A DNA stretch of 64,000 bases from Lycocorax pyrrhopterus obiensis (taxonomy: Eukaryota > Chordata > Aves > Passeriformes > Paradisaeidae): NCBI GenBank assembly GCA_014706295.1, contig JACSVZ010000007.1, positions 7,171,199-7,235,198 on the forward strand, written 5' to 3'. Positions 1 to 47,239 of this stretch are shown piece by piece. Position numbers and translations under genes: made by a program. A model generated the notes under the pieces. The model saw only the letters and a program-made list of their open reading frames with translations, did not search any database and had not been told where the DNA came from. Every line of letters starts with the position of its first letter. Position 1 is the first letter of the stretch.

Positions 1-594
1 ATCTGCCTTGCTGGTACTCTCACAGCCAAAAACATATATGGCAAGAACCAAAGAGTACAAGTAGGTGAGCAAGAATTGATGTCTTGAACTTCTAGCTGTT
101 TGTGGAAGGCAGAGATCAACAGATGCCTTGGTGTTCACTCATGCTATTGAATTAGCTACCCAGGAAGATTCTCAAGAACTCTGTTATTACCTATCTAATA
201 CAACATTTTTACTGCAATACAAATAAAAGTGTTCAGAATTCTTTCAACTTGCTGAGGCCATGGTGAGTCTAACAGCACCTCTCACTGTCAGATTTTAAAA
301 TAAAGGTATGGAAGATCATACTGCCTTTTAAAAGGGCAGGCTGTATCATTCCAATCAGCAATCAGCTGATGGCTACTGGCAGAAATAATGGCCAACTAGA
401 ACACCTTTAAAAAAACCAAAAAAAACCCAACCCCATCATACAGAACTTCCCAAGAACCAGCCCCCAAAACCAACCCTCCAAAAAAAACCATAGCAAACTC
501 CAAACACTCCCACTACATTAGAAATTTAAAATCTGAAGATACAGCAGAAAAAACTACATCTAGCAATTAAACTACCCCGTTACGCACAGCATAC
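1..594 (-). other. USP47: USP47 intron 16 (partial)
   Basis: Intronic sequence downstream of exon 16. Apart from the A/C-rich run I see nothing in it. The next conserved USP47 coding block was looked for and is not here. Confidence 0.85.
405..500 (+). repeat. A/C-rich low-complexity run
   Basis: A tract such as aaaaaaccaaaaaaaaccca followed by ccaaccct-type words, in the intron after exon 16. It resembles the A/C-rich tracts at 13065 and 41020. Confidence 0.7.
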
Positions 595-37331
<36,737 letters not shown>

Positions 37332-37420
37332 GGCCGGTGGCGCGGCGCGGAGCCCGCAGCAGGCTGAACCGAGAGCCGTCGTCAGCAGCAGCGGGAGGCG
37401 GGGGGACGCCCGCGGCTCAT

Positions 37421-37500
37421 CCTCCCCCTTCTCCTCCTCCTCCTTCTCCTCCTCTTCTTCTTCGTCCTCCTCCTCTTCCTCCTCTTCCACCTCCTCCGCT
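37421..37500 (-). repeat. (GGA/GAA)n purine-rich simple repeat
   Basis: About 80 bp of imperfect GAG/GAA/GGA triplets on the USP47 sense strand (CTC/TTC/TCC on +), within exon 1 upstream of the conserved ATG. Purine tracts of this type can form triplexes or G-quadruplexes and often vary in length. Confidence 0.9.
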
Positions 37501-37519
37501 CCCGCGGGCAGCGCCGCGG

Positions 37520-37537
37520 CCCCGCCCCGCCGCCAAT
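37520..37537 (+). promoter_or_regulatory. GC box and CCAAT pentamer
   Basis: The run ccccgccccgcc (37520-37531) is a double GC-box core, and CCAAT lies at 37533-37537. If the start is near 37560 these are inside the USP47 leader and would face a divergent + strand promoter instead. Function is uncertain. Confidence 0.35.
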
Positions 37538-37543
37538 CCATGG

Positions 37544-37556
37544 CAAAATGGCCGCC
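37544..37556 (-). promoter_or_regulatory. YY1-type site
   Basis: GGCGGCCATTTTG on the USP47 sense strand matches the YY1 core (CCATnTT with GC flanks). In this orientation YY1 sites often lie just downstream of the transcription start, which would put the start near 37560-37580. It directly precedes the upstream in-frame ATG. Confidence 0.55.
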
Positions 37557-37564
37557 GGCGCGGG

Positions 37565-37574
37565 TCTCGCGAGA
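37565..37574. promoter_or_regulatory. TCTCGCGAGA palindromic promoter element
   Basis: An exact copy of the 10-bp palindrome found near transcription starts of many CpG-island, often divergent, vertebrate promoters. It lies 234 bp upstream of the conserved USP47 ATG and 24 bp upstream of the alternative in-frame ATG. The sequence is seen directly; activity is inferred from the known motif class. Confidence 0.75.
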
Positions 37575-37866
37575 GCCGCCGCACCCCGGGCCCGCCGCGT
37601 CTCGCCGCTCTCATCGCTGTCGGCAGGGCTGCGGCGGTCCTCGACCCGGTGCCGCTGCCTGGCCCGGCCGAGCCGCGCGGTGTTGACCGAGCATGAGGGC
37701 GGTGTTGGAGCCGCAGCGCGGAACCTCTGCCCGCGGCAGGGCCAGAGCCACCCCGCGCACGGAGCCGCCCATGGCGCTGGGCCGCCGCCGCTCCCCGCTC
37801 ACGTTACCGTGCCCCGGGGAACAGCGTGGGGCGGCCGGGCCTGCGGCGGGCGCGGGGGAGCAGGGA

Positions 37867-37995
37867 GTGAATAAATGGAACGGGCTGCCCAGGGAGGCGG
37901 TGGAGGCACCGTCCGCGGAGGTGTTTAGGGAAAGACTGGACGTGCCACGGTGGTGTTCGGTCATGGGGCGGACTGGATGATCTCAGGGGTGTTTT
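37867..37995 (+). mobile_element. CR1 LINE 3' fragment inside the CpG island
   Basis: The text from gggctgcccagggaggcggt through ctggatgatctcaggggt follows the CR1 3' region (PREAVE/APS-E-FRERLDV reading, then the GGATGATCT tail motif). The copy is GC-shifted and has internal losses compared with less decayed CR1 copies. It lies about 300 bp upstream of the expected USP47 start, on the opposite strand. The + strand reading frame 37693-37980 is partly built on it. Confidence 0.8.
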
Positions 37996-38080
37996 CTAAG
38001 CTAACTGAGGCCGTGGAAATGGAGCAGCGGGAGGCGAGCGCGCCCCGGGCACTGCCCCAGGTGCGGCTCGGAGCTCGTCA

Positions 38081-38160
38081 GGACCCGGCCGTGGGTGTTC
38101 CGGGAGCGGGGCCGCGGAGCCGGCCCGGCCGTGGGCGTGCTGGGAGCGGGGCTTCGGAGC
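38081..38160 (+). repeat. 40-bp tandem duplication in GC-rich DNA
   Basis: Positions 38081-38120 and 38121-38160 align end to end without gaps, with 33 of 40 bases identical. Both share the blocks cggccgtggg, gggagcgggg and cggagc. It lies at the distal edge of the CpG island. No coding role is apparent. Confidence 0.85.
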
Positions 38161-38259
38161 GCCAGGCCCCGCCACAAGGGCTCCGTCCCCTCGCACCGCT
38201 CCCCCGGGCGGCCCTTCCCGGAGCCCCGGGCTGCAGGGACCTGGGAGGCTATTCCGGTG

Positions 38260-41200
38260 TGTTTCACTCGCTCTTTCACGTTGTTGGTGCCAGGCTGGAG
38301 TGGACGCGTAAGCACAGCCTGGTCTCGCTGCCGTGTGAGCCCTTTTTGGTGCCCAGAAGTTGTTCCTTGAAGTCATGCGATGAAGTTCAGCGTGTGCTCG
38401 CTGTAAATCCGAGGTTAACAGCTCATTTTCAAACGGAGTGCTAGGCTGTTTCTGTGGCATTGCTTAAGTGTTGGTTTTTGCCCACAACAAGCTGAAATAT
38501 ATCTGGTTTTTGTGCCACCTGAGCCACACTAAAAGCCAAATCAATAGAATGACTAAAATGCACATTAGAAGAAAAGTAGTTAATGTCTACCTCACTGCAA
38601 AATAGTTTGTAAGTGAAAAACATTCTACTTGGCTAATGAACGACGCTATATGGTAGCTATACGTTTCTGCAGAACTATTTTTCTTATTATTTTAGTGTCC
38701 TCTTGTGGAAAAATGCAGTACTGAGGATAGGTTTTGGCTTTGTGTCTATGAAGTTTTGTGTTTTGGGATAATTTTTGAAACCCATTGTACTGGAGGCTAT
38801 TGAAGATTTGCTAAAATTGAATTATCTCTTCTCCCTTTCCATGTTTAAAGTGTGTAACTTCTCAGGTTCCTATCTGCTTTCTCAGAGATAAGTGGAAGCT
38901 TTTGCAATCAGGCTATGTTATTAGTGTTTCTACTAGTATAGTATATTAATGCTTTAAAAAAAAAGGCTTCAAAATGGTCATTTCTGTAAACAACATCAGT
39001 GGTTTATTTTCATCCTTCAAGTATGCTATGGTGAATGCTGTTTCTGGCTCAGGTTTTTTGTTGTGGTTTGTTTATTTTGGGGGGTTTTAAAAAAATTTTT
39101 ACTCCTTGAATTAAGCACAGAAATCCTCTCATTGAAAAACTTAAAGCAGTTTTTAAGTATATTTCTAACCTGTTTTCCATTATATAACTTACTGGGTTCA
39201 AGTTATTTATCTTGCAAAGGTCAAAGGGTTCTTTGGGACAGGAGCTCTTGCCCTGGATGTTTAAAATATGTTGCACCTGAAAGCCCCTCATCTTAGAGCT
39301 TTGAGCTCTGATATGATAAAATCAAGTATGGAGACAGGAACCTGCGAGTCCCTTGCTGTTAACATTACTTTATGTTAAGCATGGGGTTGTGTAGAGCTAC
39401 GTCTCTACCAGAGGAAAAAAAATCTGAAATAGTGGGTTTTTAATAGGAAAGGCAGCATGAAATTAATAAACTCGTGTCTTTCTGAAAAGAGGTGTTTTAC
39501 TAATGCTGATCAGCTGTGTTTTGCATTAAAAGGTTTGGGATTTAGTTGGGGTTTTTTTGAGGGGGTCTTCTGTAAGTATCTAAGTGTGAGAAAAGGTATA
39601 ATTGCAGAAGAAGTGAAAAATGATGTCAACATTTGTAGATATTTGGAGGAGCACAGCTGCCTGGTGATCTCCAGTTGTCCAGTGGTGTCCAAAGATGCGT
39701 GAGATTAGAGTACAAGTGCTTGAGTTGAAGAGCCAGAACAGAGCCAAGCTTCCAATCCAGGGGATCCAGCCATCAAAGCACGTTGGTATGTGACTGCCTG
39801 ATCTGCTGTAACTTCCCCTCTTCCCCACACTTTGGGGACACACCCCACAAAACCTCTCAGACTTGGAGGCTTCTTCCTCTGTGGTGTAAGGAATCCGGAA
39901 TTCACAGATAAGACGCTTTCAGAGCTGTTACTTTGGAAAGTTCTTTTGACTCTCTAAAATGTTATGTTCTTACAGGTTATTTTTTGCTGCCATTTGTGCT
40001 TAACAAGGGAAAAAGCTGCAGAACTCAATGACTTTGTTTGAAATATATTGTTCTGTTAGAATAAAGAGGTAGCTACCACAAATATGTTCCTACTAGATAA
40101 GAATCAGGAGTTTGTTTTTTAAAGAAATACTTTGTTAGATCCTCCTGCCAACCTTTAAAACTGTGCAAACATCCAGTATAGCATGTGTGCATGAAACATC
40201 TTTAATGGAGTAATAATCTCTAGTTAATAATTAAATCTCCAGGAGCTTTTGTAATCTGTGGATGCTACAGTATTTAATCTCTTTATGTGAGCCTTCTTAA
40301 AGAGGAATATTCAGTATTTGACTTTCATAAAGGGAATCCTGGCCTTATGTAAAGGCTGATTTAGTGTAGCACAGGTTTAACTTGTTACTAGTGAGAAGGA
40401 GAAAAATTGATATCTCAGACTACAATTGATGGTGGCTTTGCAGGTACAGGTAAATGTGTTAGGCTGTTAATTGTCAAACCTACTCAGAGATACATTAATG
40501 AGAGTCACAAGTGCTGCAGTGTGTCGGTTTTCAGTCAGTACAGTGCTGGTCACACTGATGTGTGCATTGGGTTAATGGAGGTATAGTTATGCAATGACAG
40601 TGTGCTGAAGTAAATAGCAGACCTCTATTTTAAAGGATGATGAACTTGTAAATTAGTCTGTAGAAACGGGTTGCCTCTTTGAAGGTTGTGCTCTAATCAT
40701 TCCTCCTTCTCTGTAAGAAGTCACTGAATCTTGTCCCAAGATTTGACGAATAATTTTAAAAGTTTTTAAAAAAGTTCTAAGAATGAAATGGAGTGCTGCC
40801 ATCTAGCTCTTTCATATAAACTGCTGTCTTTCCCAAAGTAATATTATCCTACCTGTTTGAAATGGAAAGCCTATGGAAAGAGGTTTGTGTAGATTAATGC
40901 CATTGATTTGGGATGTCTTCTCTGAAACTTTTGATTTTTCAAATAGGCTGTTGGTGGGAGATCCATGTCCTGTTTCAGAGGTAGAGCCAACATTGTAGCG
41001 CTTTTTTTCTGTATTGTCCTGTTAAAAACACCCAACCAAACAAAACCACAAAAAATCCTCTCCCACCAACCAACTAAAAAAAACCAAAAAATCCCCAAAA
41101 CCAAACCCTCAAAAACCCCTAAAGATGAAGTTTGCGGTCCTTGGCAAGTTGCTGACAAATTATGAAAATGTCCCAGCCATTCTGTGTTTGCCAGCAGTGG

Positions 41201-44200
41201 CAGTGTAGCCAGTACTGCTGCAGTGTTCATTCAGAGCTCGTCTGCACTGTCAGCACTTTAAGACACAGCTCAAGGCCTCTTCCCTTTTCAATCTTTGGCA
41301 ATTCCACATCTACTGATAGAAGGAGAGATGTGTGAAAGTTCAGGATATCACAGTCCAGCAGTTCATTGCACTGCTGGTTACTTTGCTGTTTGAGCCTCAA
41401 GTAACTTTTCCCCAATGGCACAGCAAGTTTTGAAGCCTTTCTCTGAAAATCTACCTGCACCATCCAGTCTTTCAATAAGGAAAGTTAAAAAAAAATCAGT
41501 AAATTCAGCCCTTATATGGATGGAGGGAAGAAGAGGGGAGAACTAAAAGGAAGAACAAATAGATTTAGTAAAAGTAAAAAGGAGAAAATTACAGAATTCT
41601 GCATCTTTAAATGTGCTTTTTACTAGATAATAATCTCTTTGATCTTAGCTCCTTAAGTATGAAACAAATCAATAAAAGGCTAAAGAGAAAATTAAGATCT
41701 TTAAAAAAAGAGCACTGATTATTTTTAAGTCTTCTATACCTGTTAAGAGGCTTTTATATTTTATTATTTTAGAATATTTCTTAAATGTGTTAAGCACTGG
41801 AATCAAGATACTAATTTAAAGATAAGAAATTTTAAAATTATTTTCTATTATATGTATTTTAAAACCCCCACAGAGACTTTCATGTCTAAAGAAGTGTATT
41901 TCGAAGCAGAATTTTAGAAAGTAAAAAATTAATTTCAAAGAGTTGAGAATGGTGTTGAAAATTAAAACATTAAATGGGAGATACACTATGGAAAAAATAT
42001 TCTTTTGCTTTAGAGGGACCAATGTAGCAGGTCTTGTGGTTGTACCAGGTAGGTAAGCAGCCCTCTGAAGTTAAACTTCATGAGATTAAGGAAAAAATTA
42101 TTTGGGTTTAGTGCAAAGCATTGTGTTTTGCAGTTCTTAAGCAGTGTTTTCTGCCATAATCTTTATGAACAGGCAAGTGCTTTTCTCTCCTCTGACATGG
42201 TATTTCATGCCAAGATCTTTTTAATCAAAACCAGTAGGGGATTATTTTAATTAATTACAAATCAGCAGCCAAGATTCATTAACATTTTTGTTAAAGATTA
42301 TCTTATTACTCTAGTTTCAAGATACCGAGTGTTCAGATACTAGCTTAGGAAGTTAGTTTTCTTTTCCATGATAGCATTAATCTTATGTATGAATTCCCAA
42401 AAGAGTTTGGAGCTCAAATTACGGTTTTAAAGAGAAGTAGAAATACTGCAGAGAGTTTTGCAGGACCATGGATTCCTTTATTAACTCTGAATTCTTTTAC
42501 TAGCTTGACTTACAATTTTCAGCATTGTGAGCTTGCAACTACAGAGCAGTTTCTGGCATTAGTAGCCTAAACAAAACACAGTTCCAGGGTGTTTGACCTC
42601 TTGATGCACTTGTCAAAACCTCCCTGGTGTCACTGCGAGTAACACGTGTGGTAGCAGGCCAACTTCCACTTTGTGTGGTGAGAGTTTGGAAAGAGATGTG
42701 GGCTGGTATCATGCAGAGTTTGTGAGTTCCAAGCAAATCTCACGTGGAGTTTGCTGGCTTGGTCATGTGGCCAGGCCATCACTGGTGGATCTAAATGTGT
42801 GCAGCAGCTTGGAAATCTGCTGTCCTTTTAAATGTGCAACTGGTGGAGTGCATGCATCCTTTCTGGAGTGTGGGCTCCCATGTTAACCAACCCTCTAAGG
42901 CTGGGAGGTGGCAGGGGAGCAAGGAATCTCCGTGCACAGCAACACAGGAAAGGCTTGCCTGTGGGAAAGCAAGGAGGAAGCAGAGTTGCCTTGAATGTAT
43001 ACCATGACAATCATTAAGTCACCAGCATGGTTCAGTTACTTTAGAGGTTCAAAAAGAGCTCACAGTGACATAGCCAGTGTATTTAAAAACACTGAATTAA
43101 CACTTCGTGCATGTGAGGAATTGCTGTTGCATAGTCAGCCTGGGAGCACAAAGGCAGCAGTAAACAAGAGTCTGTAATGTGCAAGAGTAGCCTGGATTCA
43201 GTATGCCCTCAGTATTCAGGAGCTCTCAGATGGACAGTCAAGGTATTTATAGCTGCCCTTGGGTCCTGGGGAGTTTAATAGTTCAGGTTTGCATTAGGGG
43301 TTCCCAGTGACCCTTCAGATTACACCAGGTGACGTTTAATATTCTGAGTGAGTGCTAATTATGCTGCTTGCAGCTCTTTGGGCAAGCAGGAAGTGGTTTC
43401 CTATCCTCAGCATGCCCTAACACATAGAGAACATTCCATCCTCTCAGATTTAACTTCCTAGGTGGCATTCCCCTGGATGAAATATGTTTTCTTCACCTTT
43501 TCTTTGTAAGGTGTCACGTCATGATAATCAGTGTAAAGAGGTAGCTCGCAGCTGCCTGAGCTCCACCCCATCCCCTCACTGAGAGGAGGGAAGAAAAGGC
43601 ATATTTTGAATGTCTCAAGTCTCATGGCATGGAGTACCAGGGCAGTAGCTGCAGCAGGATCTGTGATGTGATCTGCCTTTGGCCTCTGCAGTGCCCAGCA
43701 GTGGGGACCTGCCAGCCTCTTTCCTGGGCAAGGCTGGAAAGCAGGAGGGGGCTGTCACCATCTCCTCATTTCTGCTTGAATGGTGCTTACTCTTGGTGCT
43801 TGACACCACTCTCTGCTTTGCTCTGTGCTCTCAGATAATTTTCTTCCACTGGTGATGGGAGAAACTTTGTATTTTGAGGAGTACTGGGCTGGACCTGGTT
43901 ATTTTATAGCTGGTTAGGATCGCTGAGGGGAGGGGAGTTGCTCTGCATCTGCTCATGCCAGGGCTCGGAGCAGGCTGTGCTGAGACCTTTCTAAAGCAGC
44001 TTTTAGGCAGTCTGTGCAGAGCTGGTGGGAGGCTTGGTCTAAAACCAGCTGCTGGCTCTATGGTTCTCAGAGCTCAACCTTGTCCTCATTTTGCAATGTG
44101 CTGTGTCCTGAACATCTGCAGCCTTCTGGGGCTTTAAGGGCTACTCTGCTGGGGGGGTTGCTGAGCTCTTTCTTGCATTAATTAATGTAGCTTTACCTTT

Positions 44201-47090
44201 GGCAGCAGCAAAGGGAGCTGCCAGAGGTCTTACATAGCATTTAAAATGTCAGCTGCCAGTCTAGAGCAGCTGCCAGCACTGGAGCTCTGGCAGGGGGAAT
44301 GTTGTCACAGGACAAATGCAGGGCATGTCAGTGTGGACACAGCGTGAGTCAGTCAGGGCAGGGACTTGTGTACAGAGTATCCTGACGTTGGTAAAATGCC
44401 CTTTGAAATCTCCCAGCAAGTTGGCACCTGTGTTGCTTGGGTCATATATAAGGAAATGCTGCTGGCTCCTGGCTGTTGTGGTTTGTATTCAGACCCGACT
44501 GTAAGTAGTTGTCAGAGTGTGGGGGATACACAGATAAAGTAATCCTGTGGTGCTGGGAGTCTCTCTTCTGGGTGAAAGAGTAGAGCAAAGCACTGCTGGT
44601 AAGAGTGTTGAGAGAATGTAGTTTTCAAAAGCAATCATTTTGGTCACATGTGTCTCAATTTTAATTCTTTTTAATGGGCTTTTAAATGTTTGGAATGTAT
44701 CTGTTGATTGAACTGAATTGACATGGGATAAATAATAAAAAAATTTATAACTACTGTCCTTGCTTGTCATCATTGCCTTTGTGAATAGATGTGTCTGGAG
44801 AGCAGTTGTTTCTTCAACATTTGGATTAGAGGGCTTGGCTGCAGACATTTGTGCTAATTTGAATGTTCTATTTGCTGTTAGTATGGGAAGTAGATTTCTT
44901 TTAATACTGTTACTTCTTTGCGGTGAATTGTGCCAGCTGTTTTAAGTTAGGTGCCCATTTACCTCTCACCTGTGATTTAAACCAGGCTTGTTCATTGGGC
45001 CTGTTAGATGTAAGCACATCTACCAGAGGTGTCCAGATAGGTAGACAAATTCCAGATCATTTGGACTGAATCCAAATCCTTTCCTGAGACTTAACTCTTC
45101 AGCAGAGCATTCTTTTGTACACAGTTGTTAAAGGAAGAGGGCTCGTTGGAGTGTTTGGGGTTGGCTGGTTATTAATGTGGGGTGCATCCATGGAATGCAG
45201 GAGTGCATGAATCAGAAGGGTCTCAATGCCAGGCTCAGAGATATAATCATAGGCTGGGTTCTGTAGGATTTACCACAGTGTTTTACATATGGAATTAATC
45301 TCTGCCCTTCCTTGTGCTGGAAATGTGTGCCTTTGCATAGATGCTGGGTTTGTGTTCCTTACGGGAACAAAAGATTTATATTAAGCAGCCCAGACCAATT
45401 TTAAATTCTTACAGGCACATAGAGCTGTGCTTTTGATACCACCAGCAATGGAAATACTTACAGGAAACCAAATTCCAGACTTGCTGATGGGAATGCTCTC
45501 TGCTAGGATAAGAGTCACCCATAAACTTTTTGATGTTCTAGGTTTGTTTCTACCTACAAGAAAACTTGCAGGTATAATAAAGCTCCCGTCCTGCTCTGCA
45601 TCCCAGATCTGGGCTGTATGGCAGATTTCTCCCTTTTAAGTCTAGGAAGGTTTCTCAAATGGGGAAAATGCAAGCCTCAGATCATCTGAGACTTATTGTC
45701 CATACTGCCTAAGAAGTTATAAACAAAGATAATCGAAGCAGTTGTATTTGTGTTTTAGGGTTTTTATCTCTTCTAACCTCTGAATTCTAGGAGAAATGAA
45801 ATCATGATGATAACATACTTTTCTAACTGCAAATTTTCTGCTGATACCCTGACCATTCCTCAGTCTGTTCTGCCTTATTTTATGGCTACTCCCTCAGCCT
45901 CTTCTTTCAGAGACAGGCTGAAACTGTAGTTTGTCTTTTGTTAATCTGCTTTTTGTATTCCCATACTCTTTATTTTCATGTATTTTAATTTACCCAGGAT
46001 GGCACTAATGTAGTATACATGATTCAGGCATGAAGAGGTTAATGAAGCTTTAACTGACTGCATCATAATAACATCCATGTTCTTGGCAGCCTTGGGACAG
46101 TAGTTCTTGCCTGCAGCCACATACAAGGAGTTTTATCCTCTTTGATTGCCACATTTCTATACAACCAAAGAAGATTTAACAGGTTCTTTAGGGGAGTCCT
46201 TTTGTGTGTTCCTTGGCTGTAACAGCACTTTTATAGTGCCTCTTGAAAACTGAAAGGGCAGCTTTTAGTAAACAGGCAATGAAACCAAGAATTCCTATGT
46301 TGGAATGAATAAAAATAATGTTCATGCAAAGGTGTTTTGAAGATGCTTTTGTGATTTAATTTTTGGAAATAAATTCGTGGCATAAGAAACAATTCTCAAA
46401 GCCTCACTGCAAGTCTGATTCTGGTCCTTTGGCTGTTTAAACTGTGGCACTACCTCAGGATGAAGTAACTAGCTGATTTTTCTCTTTTTAATTGAGGAAG
46501 GGGAAAAACTGAAAGCACTAAGAATTAAAGCGGGCATGCAATTTTTTAAAATCTCCAATGAAAGTGATTATTTATGGATATCTCAGAGTAGCTACTCGTG
46601 CTGCACTGGCTATTTAAAATCCATCATGTGACTGAGAATGGTGCCACTCGGTGCACTTGGATTGCGTAATGCCTTTTTTCTGGGCAGTGTTATGCTGTAA
46701 AACAGTAGTTAGGTGAGGTGTTGTTTCAAGCACGGAGTTAGTTTGGTGCTAATTCACACTTTTGCAGTGTGAAGAAATCTGGTTAAAACTGTAATACCTG
46801 GGAGATATTCACAGGCAGAACTAAAGAGATAGATAGGAAGTACAAACCCAAGGCACTTTCTTCTGCAATACTCACCTCATCTGTCTGAAGTCTTGAGGTG
46901 TGAGAAGTTCGATTTTGAATATACGGTTATGCTTGGTCCTGTTGTTCCCTTGACCATTTGCTTCAGTGCATCCGAGCAGTTTGTAATTTATTGTTTAGAT
47001 ACATGAGATGCTCAATATATCTGAGTGTTGCTGCAGATTTGAACTTGGAAACAGCTGAGGTTTATGATTTGGAACTATCCACTTACATTT
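38260..47090. other. Intergenic sequence upstream of USP47, proximal part
   Basis: The start holds the short frames of the CpG island edge, then AT-rich DNA. I find no conserved protein, no spliced exon set, and no RNA gene. Apart from the low-complexity run at 41020 and a T/G-rich run at 39052-39103, nothing stands out. An unspliced or spliced noncoding RNA leaving the CpG island on the + strand cannot be excluded by reading alone. Confidence 0.7.
41020..41122 (+). repeat. (CCAAAA)-like low-complexity run
   Basis: About 100 bp nearly free of G and built from words such as ccaaaccaaac, cccaccaacc and aaaccaaaaaatcccc. It is intergenic. The residual frames on either strand here are compositional only. 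Confidence 0.8.
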
Positions 47091-47098
47091 CCTTAGCA

Positions 47099-47235
47099 AT
47101 TTGCATTTTCTTGTATTTCTAAAAGGGAAGTGCCTTTACTTATTTGCATTATTTATTTCTACTTAGCAAACATCTAAGTCTACGCTGTCACAGATGAAAT
47201 AGTTGAGCTTAGAGTTTTGTATCAAGTATGCAAAT
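47099..47235. promoter_or_regulatory. Cluster of three octamer (POU-factor) motifs
   Basis: Exact ATTTGCAT at 47099-47106 and 47142-47149, and ATGCAAAT at 47228-47235. The octamer is the binding site of POU-family factors. Three exact copies in 137 bp is unusual for this base composition. Enhancer activity is inference. Confidence 0.4.
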
Positions 47236-47239
47236 CCTG

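Larger units (their letters stand above)
37332..37541 (-). other. USP47: USP47 leader: open frame of 70 codons from an upstream ATG, or 5' UTR
   Basis: ATG at 37541-37539 in the strong context gccATGg opens a frame that runs without stop into MVPSEENQ. The 70 residues begin MDWRRGGAAALPAGAEE, continue with an acidic stretch made almost only of Glu, Asp and a few Lys (about residues 16-43), then PRASPRLPLLLTT and a Cys/Ala-rich end. Known USP47 proteins begin at the later Met. This segment may be 5' UTR whose frame is open because it is GC-rich and stop-poor, or a true N-terminal extension. Confidence 0.5.

Noticed and set aside
1..590. Possible USP47 exon 17
   Set aside because: I read the minus strand for the expected segment starting DLEEVIPLDCCRLV and its variants and did not find it. 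The exon must be outside the window.
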